From: Rubripirellula amarantea
GTDB lineage: Bacteria > Planctomycetota > Planctomycetia > Pirellulales > Pirellulaceae
Assembly: GCF_007859865.1 (NCBI RefSeq)
Contig: NZ_SJPI01000001.1
Coordinates: 1,178,001-1,242,000, forward strand
DNA length: 64,000 bases
Reading direction: 5' to 3'
Shown: in pieces, positions 1 through 9,100 of the stretch
How the letters are laid out: each line of letters opens with the position of its first letter
Position numbering within the stretch: the stretch's first letter is position 1
Position numbers and translations under genes: made by a program
Notes under the pieces: model-generated
Told to the model about the DNA's origin: nothing
The model's input: the letters and a program-made list of their open reading frames with translations, nothing else
The model's database searches: none

Positions 1-234
1 GGACAAGCCAAAGTGAGAATTGCCAAACTGACGTCGCTCGGATGAACCTGGCTTCACGACTTCGGTGCTTCTTCGATCGACAAATGACTCAGCCTGTGTT
101 GCCACCGAACCAACCACAAACGACGAACCAGAAGATTGCGAACCGGATGCGAGAGCGTCAGTGGTTGAAGGGTTGGATGGCAACATAGAGATAGCTTTCA
201 CGTTTGTCAGAGTTTCCCGCGCGGTGAGTTCCAT
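1..234 (-). CDS. Hypothetical protein, 5' end only (cut by window edge)
   Basis: An uninterrupted reading frame of 78 codons runs from an ATG at 234 to the left edge of the window, so only the N-terminal part is present. The start is well supported: GGGAGGT lies 8 bases upstream of the ATG. The visible protein begins MELTARETLTNVKAI, has no signal peptide or membrane segment, is rich in Ser, Thr and Gly in the middle, and becomes charged near the edge (ERRQFGNSH). I do not recognise the family. It is the only feature that explains the first 234 bases. The gene is divergent from nothing visible and the rest lies outside the window. Confidence 0.7.
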   Translation of the reverse strand, partial: MELTARETLTNVKAISMLPSNPSTTDALASGSQSSGSSFVVGSVATQAESFVDRRSTEVVKPGSSERRQFGNSHFGLS

Positions 235-242
235 GCAAACCT

Positions 243-249
243 ACCTCCC
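243..249 (-). promoter_or_regulatory. Strong ribosome binding site
   Basis: GGGAGGT on the minus strand sits 8 bases before the ATG at 234. It is one of the clearest Shine-Dalgarno sequences in the window, where most genes have weak ones, and it fixes the start of the partial gene at the left edge. Confidence 0.6.
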
Positions 250-404
250 AAAGAATTGCGAGGTCGGGAAAAATTCGATCGCAACTGACCAAAATGGCAA
301 AACATCACTACGTCTCTACTGATTTCGCCCCCCAAAAGCGTCCGAATGTATCGAATGAAGGGACTGCAGCAGCTAGAAAAGCCAGTTGCTAGGAAAGCGG
401 GTAG

Positions 405-1337
405 CTACCGAAGTTGATCGATCGGCTGCCCGAGACGCTGAGTATCGCGAGCGATACGTTCTTGTTCAGCTCGAAACCCGTCCATCCAACCGTTCGCGTG
501 AGCCGCTTCGGGGTCAATGGTCATCGCCATGCTAAGCGCCAGGTTCGCTTCATGCAGGTTGCCTTGCTGCATCTCTAGCGTTGCCAATTCCAAATGCGAG
601 TAAGGGTCCTGGGGGTCTTTCTTTGTGGCACGGACAAGGCATCGCCGAGCCTCTTCGGGACGTTCCAATTGTCGCATCGCGATCCCTTGCAAAACGTCAG
701 CGCGAGCGGGCGTCTTTTCAACCCCGACGTTGTCTTGCAAACGGTCCAGCGTGGCCAACAAGCGGTCGAACCTTTGTTGGCTTCCGTATATTTCGGCAGC
801 TTGCAATTGGACCTGGGGAAAATCCGGCTGGAGTGCGAGCGCGCGATGATAGGCCGCCAGCGCTTCGGCTTCATTGCCAGCCGCCCGTAAACAATCACCT
901 CGAAGTCGCCATGCATCTGCGGAATTGCGAGTTGCCCTTAGCGCGATTTGGCTTTGCTGGTCGGCATCCGACATACGGCCGAGGTTCAAATACATTTCAC
1001 CGAGCCGACCGACAAACTTAGGATCGCCGGCGCTAAGCCGAACGGCTTGTTCCATTTGGTTGACAGCCAGTTCCTTCTCGCCACGATTCCAATAGGCTTC
1101 GGCAAGTCCCCAGTGGGCTCGGTCATCCGTTTTGGAAACATCCAAAGCGTCCGAGAACAGTGTTTCGGCGATGTCCCACTTGCCATCGTGCATCGCCTGA
1201 AACCCTTGGCCGGAAAGCCTTCGAGCGGCAATGGATTGTCGACTTTCGCCAAACCGACGAATCGCTCGACAACCGCAGCTGCTTAGCGCAATCAACGATA
1301 CCAAGAGAAGGACGGCGCGCAACGACGAGACTTTCAT
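405..1337 (-). CDS. Tetratricopeptide-repeat lipoprotein
   Basis: This 310-residue protein begins with a lipoprotein signal peptide: MKVSSLR, a hydrophobic stretch, then a lipobox ending LSSC with Cys21. Residues about 45 to 280 are a chain of tetratricopeptide repeats, recognisable by the spacing of small and aromatic residues in segments such as AHWGLAEAYWNRGEKELAV and AWRLRGDCLRAAGNEAEAL. TPR arrays are protein-binding scaffolds, so the likely role is assembly or anchoring of a complex at the membrane facing the periplasm. No catalytic motif is visible. The ATG at 1337 is chosen because the signal peptide starts there. No close operon partner is present on the minus strand. Confidence 0.85.
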   Translation of the reverse strand: MKVSSLRAVLLLVSLIALSSCGCRAIRRFGESRQSIAARRLSGQGFQAMHDGKWDIAETLFSDALDVSKTDDRAHWGLAEAYWNRGEKELAVNQMEQAVRLSAGDPKFVGRLGEMYLNLGRMSDADQQSQIALRATRNSADAWRLRGDCLRAAGNEAEALAAYHRALALQPDFPQVQLQAAEIYGSQQRFDRLLATLDRLQDNVGVEKTPARADVLQGIAMRQLERPEEARRCLVRATKKDPQDPYSHLELATLEMQQGNLHEANLALSMAMTIDPEAAHANGWMDGFRAEQERIARDTQRLGQPIDQLR

Positions 1338-1757
1338 TGAAAAGGAATCCTAGGAACGCCAGGATTAGCAGAAAACGGGGTGCCACGACAAGTTGAAGTC
1401 GGGCGGCAGGGAGCTGGCCAGACCGAAACCGGCCGATTTCCGACAGCTAAGCCTTCCTACCGAGTTGCGGGTCGCCTCACCTCGACGGTTCCGGTGGCAA
1501 TCAATACCCTGGTCTGTCTTCGACACGATTGTTCGACAGACGATGAGCGTGAAAAATTCCTTTCCTCGCGAACGCTCGTGGTGGCTGAACTCCCTGTTCA
1601 AGACGACTCGGGGCCAGTCGAGGATGATTGGATCGGTCAGGTCGCAGCTTGTTGACAGCGACCACGACGTGAAGATCATGAACGTAGCAGTTCTTGTCGA
1701 AAACCTGTTCTCAGATACTCCTAAACTCCACGGCTCTCGCTTTCCCTACCGCTGCAC
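1338..1757. other. Intergenic stretch, about 420 bases, no gene seen
   Basis: This lies upstream of both the TPR lipoprotein (minus) and the small protein at 1758 (plus), so it should hold the two divergent promoters. Short open frames occur on both strands, but none has a ribosome binding site, a recognisable protein pattern or a start away from chance. I see no RNA gene or strong inverted repeat. Confidence 0.5.
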
Positions 1758-2210
1758 ATGCCCGCCATTTACGAATCTCTCGGACTGAAATTCCTTTACC
1801 CTGATAACTGGGTGCTGGCTGAACGAGCGCCCGAAGATGGAATAGATGGCGTGACCTTCGATCTGCCAAAGGGTGGTTTCTTTAGTATCGATCGAACCCG
1901 ACGACCGGACGCGTCCGAGAGTCCCAGCCTAAGTGAGGACGAGTTGATCGAGAAGATCGAAAAGGCAATTGCGGACGACTACGGCGAGGTAGAACGGCAA
2001 GAGGTGAGCACCGAACTTCTTGGTGAAAACACTCGCCAAGTGGAATTCAGCTTCTATTATCTGGATCTGATGATTCAATCGCGATTGGTGTTCGCGACGA
2101 TCAACAACAATCGCTTTGCTATTCAGTTTCAAGCCGAGAGCCGCGATTTCGATGAAAACGAACTCGTGTTCGCAGCCATCATCAAGCAGTTACAAGAAGC
2201 TCAGGACTAG
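1758..2210 (+). CDS. Hypothetical cytoplasmic protein (possible PsbP/DcrB-like fold)
   Basis: The product has 150 residues, no signal peptide and no membrane segment. The pattern near the start (ESLGLKFLYPDNWVLAE), followed by alternating beta strands and a helical segment with acidic residues (SLSEDELIEKIEKAI), resembles small proteins of the PsbP/DcrB type that begin with 'F.yP..W'. This is inference from pattern only and no function follows from it. The ATG at 1758 is the first in frame after the non-coding stretch. The gene is convergent with the Fur-family gene, whose end lies 41 bases away. I do not recognise a specific family. Confidence 0.7.
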   Translation: MPAIYESLGLKFLYPDNWVLAERAPEDGIDGVTFDLPKGGFFSIDRTRRPDASESPSLSEDELIEKIEKAIADDYGEVERQEVSTELLGENTRQVEFSFYYLDLMIQSRLVFATINNNRFAIQFQAESRDFDENELVFAAIIKQLQEAQD

Positions 2211-2251
2211 ATTCGCAAGTCGGACAATTTACGGTCGTCCACGCGACGGTA

Positions 2252-2755
2252 CTACACTAAGTCTTGTTTGCGTTTCTTGCGGCGTCCCTTAGTGCATTCA
2301 CGGCATATACCTTGAATGATCATTCGGTGTCCCGTCACTCGGAACCCCATCTCGCTGGCGACCTTATCTCGCATTTCAACGAGCAGATCGCTTTGGAACT
2401 CGAACAACTGCTTACACTTGGTGCAATACAGGTGATCATGTTGAGGGTAACCATAATCAAGTTCGTAAACCGTCCGGCCATCAAGCTGAAAGCTCTTTAG
2501 CAGGCCCGCATCTACGAATTCTCGAAGCGTCCGATAGACAGTCGCCGAACTGACGTAGTTCTTTTCCCCGCGCCGGGGCAAGCGATCAATCAACTCGTCG
2601 GCGTCAAAATGCTCGTGCTCATCGAACACCGCATCGATCAAAAACTTGCGCTGACTTGTTTGCCGAAGCCCGCGTGTTTGAAGGTACTCCTCGAACCGCT
2701 CTTGGGGAGAGAGCGAAACATCGAGCGGTTGCAAAGATTCTGGCGACGTAGACAC
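2252..2755 (-). CDS. Fur-family metal-dependent transcriptional regulator
   Basis: This is a 167-residue Fur-family repressor, a winged-helix DNA-binding protein that senses a metal ion or peroxide. The N-terminal half has the family pattern (TSQRKFLIDAVF, then SSATVYRTLREFVDAGL for the recognition helix). The C-terminal half has the metal and dimer region HDHLYCTKCKQLFEF and a second Cys pair, CREC, near residue 154, so both CxxC pairs of the structural zinc site are present. Whether it senses iron, zinc, manganese or peroxide cannot be told from sequence. The best start is GTG at 2755, since no ATG precedes the conserved region; the ribosome binding site is weak. The lysine-arginine-rich tail (GRRKKRKQ) is unusual. 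Confidence 0.9.
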   Translation of the reverse strand: MSTSPESLQPLDVSLSPQERFEEYLQTRGLRQTSQRKFLIDAVFDEHEHFDADELIDRLPRRGEKNYVSSATVYRTLREFVDAGLLKSFQLDGRTVYELDYGYPQHDHLYCTKCKQLFEFQSDLLVEMRDKVASEMGFRVTGHRMIIQGICRECTKGRRKKRKQDLV

Positions 2756-2942
2756 AAACAGCGATTTCTAACAGCGAGTCAAACAGGGATCCAAGACCTC
2801 GTCGCCTCCAAACGGCGACGTGGCCTTACCCCTAGCATACTGGAGGCCACCGCAGTTCCCAAACGAATCAGTACGGATCGGAATCAAGCGAGGCAAAGCT
2901 TCCATTAGACAGCCCGAAAGTTGGGGCCGTTCGCCTTGGATA

Positions 2943-3236
2943 CTATCCAAGTTGGTCAAGCAAGCTATCCAGAGCGGCGTCTAATTTCTCGGTCGTTTCG
3001 TAGCTGCCATCGGCGATTTCACGCCGAATTTGGGCGACTTTATCAATGCGGATCTCGCCCCCACCTGCAATGGCCGAGCTTTGGTCGAGACGGTTCGATG
3101 CCGACAAATCGAGTTGGTCGGCTTGAGGAGCACGTGGCTTGGCAGCGGTTTGAGCCGCATTCTGTACGCGATTGGTCGGGCTTGCGGCGCCGGTGGCTTG
3201 AGTCGTGGAAACCCGGAAAGGTCCGTAAATTTGCAT
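2943..3236 (-). CDS. flgM: FlgM-like anti-sigma-28 factor
   Basis: The 97-residue product has an N-terminal disordered part and a C-terminal segment (KVAQIRREIADGSY, then EKLDAALDSLLDQ) that matches the sigma-binding helices of FlgM, the inhibitor of the flagellar sigma factor FliA. The ATG at 3236 (MQIYGPFRVS) is preferred because GGGAG lies upstream at a suitable distance; a TTG 12 codons earlier also opens the frame. No other flagellar or chemotaxis gene is in the window, so the partner sigma factor must lie elsewhere. In planctomycetes FlgM-like genes are often scattered. Function is assigned from the C-terminal pattern and length. Confidence 0.75.
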   Translation of the reverse strand: MQIYGPFRVSTTQATGAASPTNRVQNAAQTAAKPRAPQADQLDLSASNRLDQSSAIAGGGEIRIDKVAQIRREIADGSYETTEKLDAALDSLLDQLG

Positions 3237-3693
3237 CGTGGAATTGCTCCCTTGTGGGACTGGAACGTTCAACCACTATCTTTGGGGCCCGATCCTAGGC
3301 ATCCGAAAATATTGGCAGAATGTGAATAAGCGCTATGTGAGGTCGATCAGCCACCCGACAAATCATCCCGATTTGTAAGTTGGTATTAATCGTTTCCGCG
3401 TATGACCTCAGCGCCGCGATCCTTGTCCCAGGATGCAATCCATCAGCGAATAGAGACTTTCGTGCGCAAAGCGGGCGGAAACATTTGTTTCATCGTCCAT
3501 CGCGTTGGCAAACCTAAGCTGTAATCGCAAAAACAGACTGTATTCTGGGAGGTTTGGTTCTGGGACTCTCGGATCTAGGCGGACATTATCAAAAGCGGGA
3601 AACTCTTGCCAATGGCAATGGTCCACCTACCTTGAGCAAATCTTGGCAAATTCTAGAGGATTTCTAATTGCCTCTTGCATGCAAAGCGTCGTG
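3237..3693. other. Intergenic stretch, about 457 bases, with one small inverted repeat
   Basis: This lies between the starts of flgM (minus, upstream side) and the end of the transporter gene (minus). It should contain the flgM promoter. At 3358-3376 there is a perfect 7-base inverted repeat, ACAAATC and GATTTGT, separated by 5 bases, which could be an operator or short hairpin. A GTG-started frame of 72 codons on the minus strand (3408-3626) is open, but its product resembles nothing and I do not call it. Confidence 0.45.
3358..3376. repeat. Short inverted repeat upstream of flgM
   Basis: ACAAATC at 3358-3364 pairs with GATTTGT at 3370-3376 across a 5-base loop. It lies about 120 bases upstream of the flgM start. 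It is seen directly in the sequence; a role as operator is inference. Confidence 0.35.
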
Positions 3694-4647
3694 TTAGGTC
3701 TTCGTTTTGGCACGCCAACGATCCGCGATCACGGTATCAATGAGCAACTGACACACATGGTAAGCCAGCATCGGCACGACGCTAAAGCCGCAATCAATCG
3801 CGATTTCCAATCCCACCATCAGCGTTTTCTGACTGCCTGAGATTCCACAGGCGATCTGCTGACCACGACTGACACCGAGTATTCGCGAACTCCCTAAGGC
3901 GATCACTAACGCAAGCGTGTGAATCACGCTGGCAAGAAGCACAACGGCAATGAATCCGCCGATTGAAATTCCGCTGACGCGAGAACCCGCCGCAATCGCG
4001 CTTTGGGCTGACCCAAAGACGACCATCACCAACACACCAACTTGACCCAGCCAAGCGAGTTTCACCTTATGGCGATCCGCCCACGACGCCCAACCGGTTG
4101 CCCTCATGACCTGGGCTATCACTAGCGGAGCGACAATCAATCCGCCCAGTTTGCCAATTTGCGATCCTGGCGACGGCAGGCTGTCCGAAGCGTCCATGCC
4201 CGAAGACAAAACGCTTAATCCCACAGGAATCACCGCCACACAGGCCAAGTTCGTCACCACCGTCGTGAGCATCGCGATGGAATCATCTCCCCCGGCTTTG
4301 CGAGTCCATACGGAAGCCGACGCAAGCGTACAAGGCACTAATGATGCGATGAACAGGCCGCGAAAAAGGTCGACGGGCAACAGCCACATCGTCGGCAAAG
4401 TCAGCAGCGGCACCAACAACACGCTTGAGGTGATCGCCACCAATGCCGCCCGCGGCTTTCCTACGCTCTGACGAATCGAATCCGCTCGCAGGGTTACGCC
4501 CATCGCCCACATGACAGCAAAGACCACAAACTCCCGTAAATACGGGACATTGGCGACTTGATCAACCGGGCCGGCCAGTCCATAGCCGCCCATAAAACAC
4601 GCAGCCAGCGTGATCAAGAACCAGTGTTTGCGAAGTTTTGCCCACAT
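3694..4647 (-). CDS. Bile acid:sodium symporter family protein (SLC10A7/YfeH-like)
   Basis: The 317-residue product is almost wholly hydrophobic, with nine or ten membrane spans, and starts with a short cytoplasmic segment (MWAKLRKHWFLI). Conserved pieces include SLVPCTLASASVWTRKAGG near residue 100 and ISGSQKTLMVGLEIA near residue 275, the pattern of the SBF-like branch that contains bacterial YfeH, fungal Rch1 and animal SLC10A7. Members of this branch are secondary carriers of the inner membrane or are linked to calcium homeostasis; the substrate here is unknown. Length is normal for the family. It is divergent from the AsmA-like gene at 4781, with an inverted repeat between them. Confidence 0.85.
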   Translation of the reverse strand: MWAKLRKHWFLITLAACFMGGYGLAGPVDQVANVPYLREFVVFAVMWAMGVTLRADSIRQSVGKPRAALVAITSSVLLVPLLTLPTMWLLPVDLFRGLFIASLVPCTLASASVWTRKAGGDDSIAMLTTVVTNLACVAVIPVGLSVLSSGMDASDSLPSPGSQIGKLGGLIVAPLVIAQVMRATGWASWADRHKVKLAWLGQVGVLVMVVFGSAQSAIAAGSRVSGISIGGFIAVVLLASVIHTLALVIALGSSRILGVSRGQQIACGISGSQKTLMVGLEIAIDCGFSVVPMLAYHVCQLLIDTVIADRWRAKTKT

Positions 4648-4722
4648 CGTGCATTTTGCTCGAAAGACCTATCGGTGAATTCCTGCCTGAATCTATGATC
4701 GGACCGACCTCATTGGGAACCC

Positions 4723-4746
4723 GTGCTAGCCATCAGACGCTAGCAC
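4723..4746. repeat. Inverted repeat between divergent genes (possible operator)
   Basis: GTGCTAGC at 4723-4730 and GCTAGCAC at 4739-4746 form a perfect 8-base inverted repeat with an 8-base spacer. It lies between two divergently transcribed genes, 34 bases before the plus-strand start at 4781 and 76 bases from the minus-strand start. The position and dyad symmetry fit a dimeric regulator site; no regulator gene is adjacent. Confidence 0.4.
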
Positions 4747-4780
4747 CCCGTCAACAACCGGTCGCCGGAGAAATCCACGC

Positions 4781-6151
4781 ATGCATGAACGAACGCAGCG
4801 AAGCCTAGCCCGGCTTGTGTTCGTTGCCTGCTGCGCACTTCCCACCCTTCTAACCCTGGCCTGTATCGCCGCGACGTGGACTCCGTGGTACGACCGGCGA
4901 TGCCGCACCGCAATCGAAGCTCGATTGTCCAACGAAACGGGGTTACAGGTTGCGATCGAAGACTTCACGATCCTTTCACCCTACGCAACTCAACTTGACC
5001 GCGTCCGGCTGAGTGAACCTGAAACCGGTGCCGAAGTTGCCACTGTTGCCAGTGTTCATTGGTCAGAAGAAAACGGTCAAACCGTGATCGTGCTTCAACA
5101 GCCTGAACTGCAAGCCTCGACGCTACGTTGGTCTTGGCGACTGATTCACGATCGCTTTCTATGTCGACCCGAACGGCAAAAAACGGTCACTCGCTTTGCC
5201 GCCAATGACCTGACGATTCATTCAAAGCAAGAACCGATTACGCTGCGTGATGTGCAAGCGTGGATTGAGCCACAGAGCGACGTGAATTCTTCGGGTGACG
5301 CGATCGAGTCCATCCAGGCGACGATTGCATGCGTAACCGCAAGCGACCCATCCGCGACTCCGATCCGTGTTTCCATTCGTCGCGAACTCGCTGGCAAGAT
5401 TCCTGAAACGCTTTGGTCGCTGCAAACCGGTGACACTGCCCTACCCTGCTCTTTTCTCGCCGAGTACTTTTCGTCTCAATGGAGCAATCTGGGTAATAAC
5501 GCCACTTTCACCGGGACCTTGGCTGTTCGCTTGCAAGAAGGTCATTGGGCGGTGGATGCCAATGGAAGACTCGGTCAGTTGGCTCTCGATCGAATCTTTG
5601 AACGACAAACACATCGTCTATCCGGAACAGCAACCCTGCACTTGGATCGCTGCCGAATTGAGCCTGCACGCGAGTTGGTTGACATCTCGGGTGCGGTTGA
5701 AGCGGCCGACGGCGTGATTGGCCGTTCTCTACTTTACGCAGCCAAGAACCATTTGGATTTTGCCATCGCAATGCCTGAGGGTGACGAAGATATTCTGTAC
5801 GATCGCTTAGCAATGCAGTTTAACCTGCACGGTCCGGACCTTCGCATTCATGGCATGTGTCGGCAAGAACTGGGCTTCGAACGAATGCCCGTCGATGTTG
5901 CGATGCGAATCAAAGACATGCCGCTAGCACTATCCTCACCGGACAAACTACCCGCCGTACGCCTGATGGCTTTGCTGGCACCATCGCATAGCGAACTGGT
6001 TCCGTTGGCCGATCAAAATCGCCATCTGCTACCGCTGATCATACCGCCGCGACACGCTTCACCGGCAACGATGCAAAACGCATCGCCGCCGAGAATCCGT
6101 TCTGCCCGTCGCTACGAAGGCAACGGCCCGCTGACCGGCCAGCCTCGCTAG
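4781..6151 (+). CDS. Membrane-anchored AsmA-like hypothetical protein
   Basis: The 456-residue product has an N-terminal membrane anchor at about residues 12 to 33, followed by a large periplasmic part. The segment after the anchor (RLSNETGLQVAIEDFTILS, then a strand-rich stretch naming 'layers' of beta strands) resembles the start of AsmA-type and related bridge-like lipid-transfer proteins, in which a helix is followed by repeated beta strands. That resemblance is by pattern and modest. The last 50 residues are rich in Pro, Arg and Ser and look disordered. The ATG at 4781 directly precedes the anchor. It converges with the cytochrome assembly gene, with only 21 bases between them. Confidence 0.6.
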   Translation: MHERTQRSLARLVFVACCALPTLLTLACIAATWTPWYDRRCRTAIEARLSNETGLQVAIEDFTILSPYATQLDRVRLSEPETGAEVATVASVHWSEENGQTVIVLQQPELQASTLRWSWRLIHDRFLCRPERQKTVTRFAANDLTIHSKQEPITLRDVQAWIEPQSDVNSSGDAIESIQATIACVTASDPSATPIRVSIRRELAGKIPETLWSLQTGDTALPCSFLAEYFSSQWSNLGNNATFTGTLAVRLQEGHWAVDANGRLGQLALDRIFERQTHRLSGTATLHLDRCRIEPARELVDISGAVEAADGVIGRSLLYAAKNHLDFAIAMPEGDEDILYDRLAMQFNLHGPDLRIHGMCRQELGFERMPVDVAMRIKDMPLALSSPDKLPAVRLMALLAPSHSELVPLADQNRHLLPLIIPPRHASPATMQNASPPRIRSARRYEGNGPLTGQPR

Positions 6152-6172
6152 TCGCCGATCACGCCGAGGGGC

Positions 6173-9100
6173 TTAGCTTTGCGATGGAGCCATGGGTGTA
6201 GAGCGTGACGATTGAAACAGGCCTACAAGCATGTCGATGACGATCACGATTAGCTGAGAAGCCACAAACACGCTGAGCCACCACATCACACCCGTAGTGA
6301 AACCGTAGCTGTGCAAACCGATACCAAGTTCATTGGTCCCGAACCAGGACCATGCGGTAACGATGTTGCCGACGATGGCTAGCCGGGCAAACCCTCGGCC
6401 TTTGACCATGCCGTCCCAACGAGCATGCAAGAGCAACGCGTTCCAAATCACAATCAACAGAGCGCCGTTTTCTTTGGGGTCCCATCCCCAAAATCGACCC
6501 CAACTATCATCAGCCCACAAGCCGCCCAAGACTGTTCCGATAAAGCTGAATAAGATTCCAAAGCAAGCCGCACCATAGCAACAGCGATAGATATCACGCA
6601 GCGACTTTTCGTCTTTTCCTATCCATCCCGAAATCAGATAACCAATTCCGAACGCACCCGCTACCAACGTCGCCACGTATCCCAGCGTGACGCTAATGAC
6701 GTGCGTTGCTAACCAGAACTGAGTATCCAGTACCGCTTGCAGCACGGGCATCGTGTCCCCTTTGTTCAAGCCATAGGCGACCAACAGGGTCATCACACCT
6801 GAAGCGGCCGATAACAGATTACCGATTCCGTACTTAAAGATCCGCTCGATCACCATACCGAACAACACCGAAGCCCAACCGATAAACACAGCGGAAGAAT
6901 ACAGATTGATCACTGGGGCTCGGCCCGTGATCGTGATCCGGCACAAGATCGCAACCGTATGAATCATCAACGCCAACGCGAGCGTTCCCCACACTGCTTC
7001 TCGAAGCGCCGGTTTGTCATAGAACAGGTACAGCAACCCCATCACAAGAGCACACAGGTAAATCACCGTTGCCACACCGGTCGGCCAATTGTTTTGCATC
7101 CAACGTTCAAGTGACACTAGTCCCGGCTTGTATCCCGGGATCTCTCGCTCCTTTATCGCGGACAAGTGTTGGTCGACCGCTTCATTGAATGCAGCGTAAT
7201 CCTTGCCAGCGTACGCCTTGATCATGTCGCCAAAGGATTCAACACCGATTGGCCCATTCGGCTCGGCGTCCAAGTCCGCCGACATGGCCAGTTCACTGTA
7301 GTGGCCGAAGAATGCCGGCGAGAATGTACTCCACGTGGGCTGGCCAACCGATGACGCGATCTCTTTTTCGGTCGGCACCACAATGGCAGGAGTTTCCATC
7401 CGAGCGAGCGAGTCCATGCGGCGTTCAAGTTCGCGGATCATCAGCATTTGACGCGTTTGTTCATCCGCATCAGGAATCACTTCTTTGATCTTCTCTAAAG
7501 GAATATCGTCAGGCACCGGCAATTGAAAGGATGCCGAAGCTACGTAGAACTGCTGCAATCGCCGATTGAGTTCAAGGACCTTTTTCTCCTTAAACGACAA
7601 GTCTCCCGATTCTTTCTCACGGGCGGCAGCGACGACTCGATCCATGTGAGACGACTTCGAGATGATCTCATCGAGCGAATACAACTTGCTCTTTCGTCGG
7701 TTCAGATCTAGTTCGCTGCGAACTTCCTCGGCATCAATTCGGAACATTCGCAACTCGCGTAGTTCTGGTTTATCGATCGCCGATTCCATCAACCACTGCA
7801 TCGCTGACAAACTGCGCTTCGATTGTGAACGCGACTTGATTCCCAGCGGCGCTTCATCCAGCGGTACCGATTCTTTATTGCTCATCGATTTGAGTGTTTG
7901 ACGAGCGTAGGCATCCAGGGGCATCACACGCCCACCAAACTGAACCGGAATTTTCCCTGCCGCATAGAAGTCAAAACTTTCCGTACGCGTCTCGGGCCGT
8001 CGAGCGGACATCACCGCCGACCACGGCACTAACATGTAGGTCGCGAGGGCGGAAAAACCAAGCACCGTTAAGACCACGGGCATACGGGATCGCTTGGGGA
8101 CTTCGAACCCAGCTAGATCCGCTTGTTCCTTTTTCGTTTCGCGTTCACGCCGACGAACGAACCGAGTGAGTGTCCCTAAGAAGTGCACCAACATCCCTAA
8201 CCCCGTGATGCTGCAGGCCACATAGGGAATCAACCACCCCGAGTTTTGAACCACCTGAATCCCGGTCTGCTCTTTTCCGTTGGGAAGAGTGTTGTAGTTG
8301 GACTGGTAAAATGTTTCGCCACGATAACGCAGTGGATTGTTCATCCACACGCGTTCGTTCAGATCGTCGCCTTCATCTTCATTGATGATCCGAATGTAGG
8401 AAGAAAAGTCCCGTGGAGTGCTCGTACCGCTATAGGTGACCTGCTTCACATCTTCAAGTTGAACCCAGTACGGCTTTACTTCCCGGTGGAAACGCAATCC
8501 GATCTCGTACATTTCGCCGTCAATTTCAAATTCGTCAAACAAGTCCTTGACCTGCTTGTCCGGCATTAACATCTCTTGCTCGGACAACAACTGACTGACC
8601 AAGTGAACGCCCAGCGAAGACTTGGAATCCTTATCGAGCAACTCGACGTAAGCAGAAACAAGGTTCGATTTGCTATCGGCACCGCCAAACTTATCGCGGC
8701 CCGTTGCCATTACCTTTAATCCATTACCCGCGGTCGCCAAGTTTTGGTCGTTCACATCGGCAAAGGTCGAGTTGTCGTAGTACTCTAAGACGCGGATATC
8801 GACCGGAAGCGAAGGGTCACTGATCAAAGTGTCGGGAACCTGATCGCCGGGCTGCTTGCTACCCACAGCCAAGTTGGCTGACTGCAATCGACTACCCGGC
8901 ACAGCGGTGACGCGTTTTTCATCACCGACGGTTTGAATGAAGGTTAGCTCAATTTCGTTGAGGTTAACCAGCGTGTTGGTCGATTGCCCCTCGACCAAAT
9001 TGAGCCGTTGTTCGAGTTGGCGGTCGCCGAACACGAACTGACCAAGCATCAAGAGACCAACGCCCAAGTGCAGCAGCACATTCCCGCCTTGCTTTTCGAA

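Noticed and set aside
1393-1788. A 131-codon plus-strand frame before the gene at 1758
   Set aside because: It overlaps the start of the supported gene in another frame, and its product has no pattern or ribosome binding site.
3408-3626. A 72-codon minus-strand frame with a GTG start, product beginning MDHCHWQEF
   Set aside because: A weak AAGG lies close to the GTG, but no conserved pattern is seen. It may be a small gene; I could not support it.
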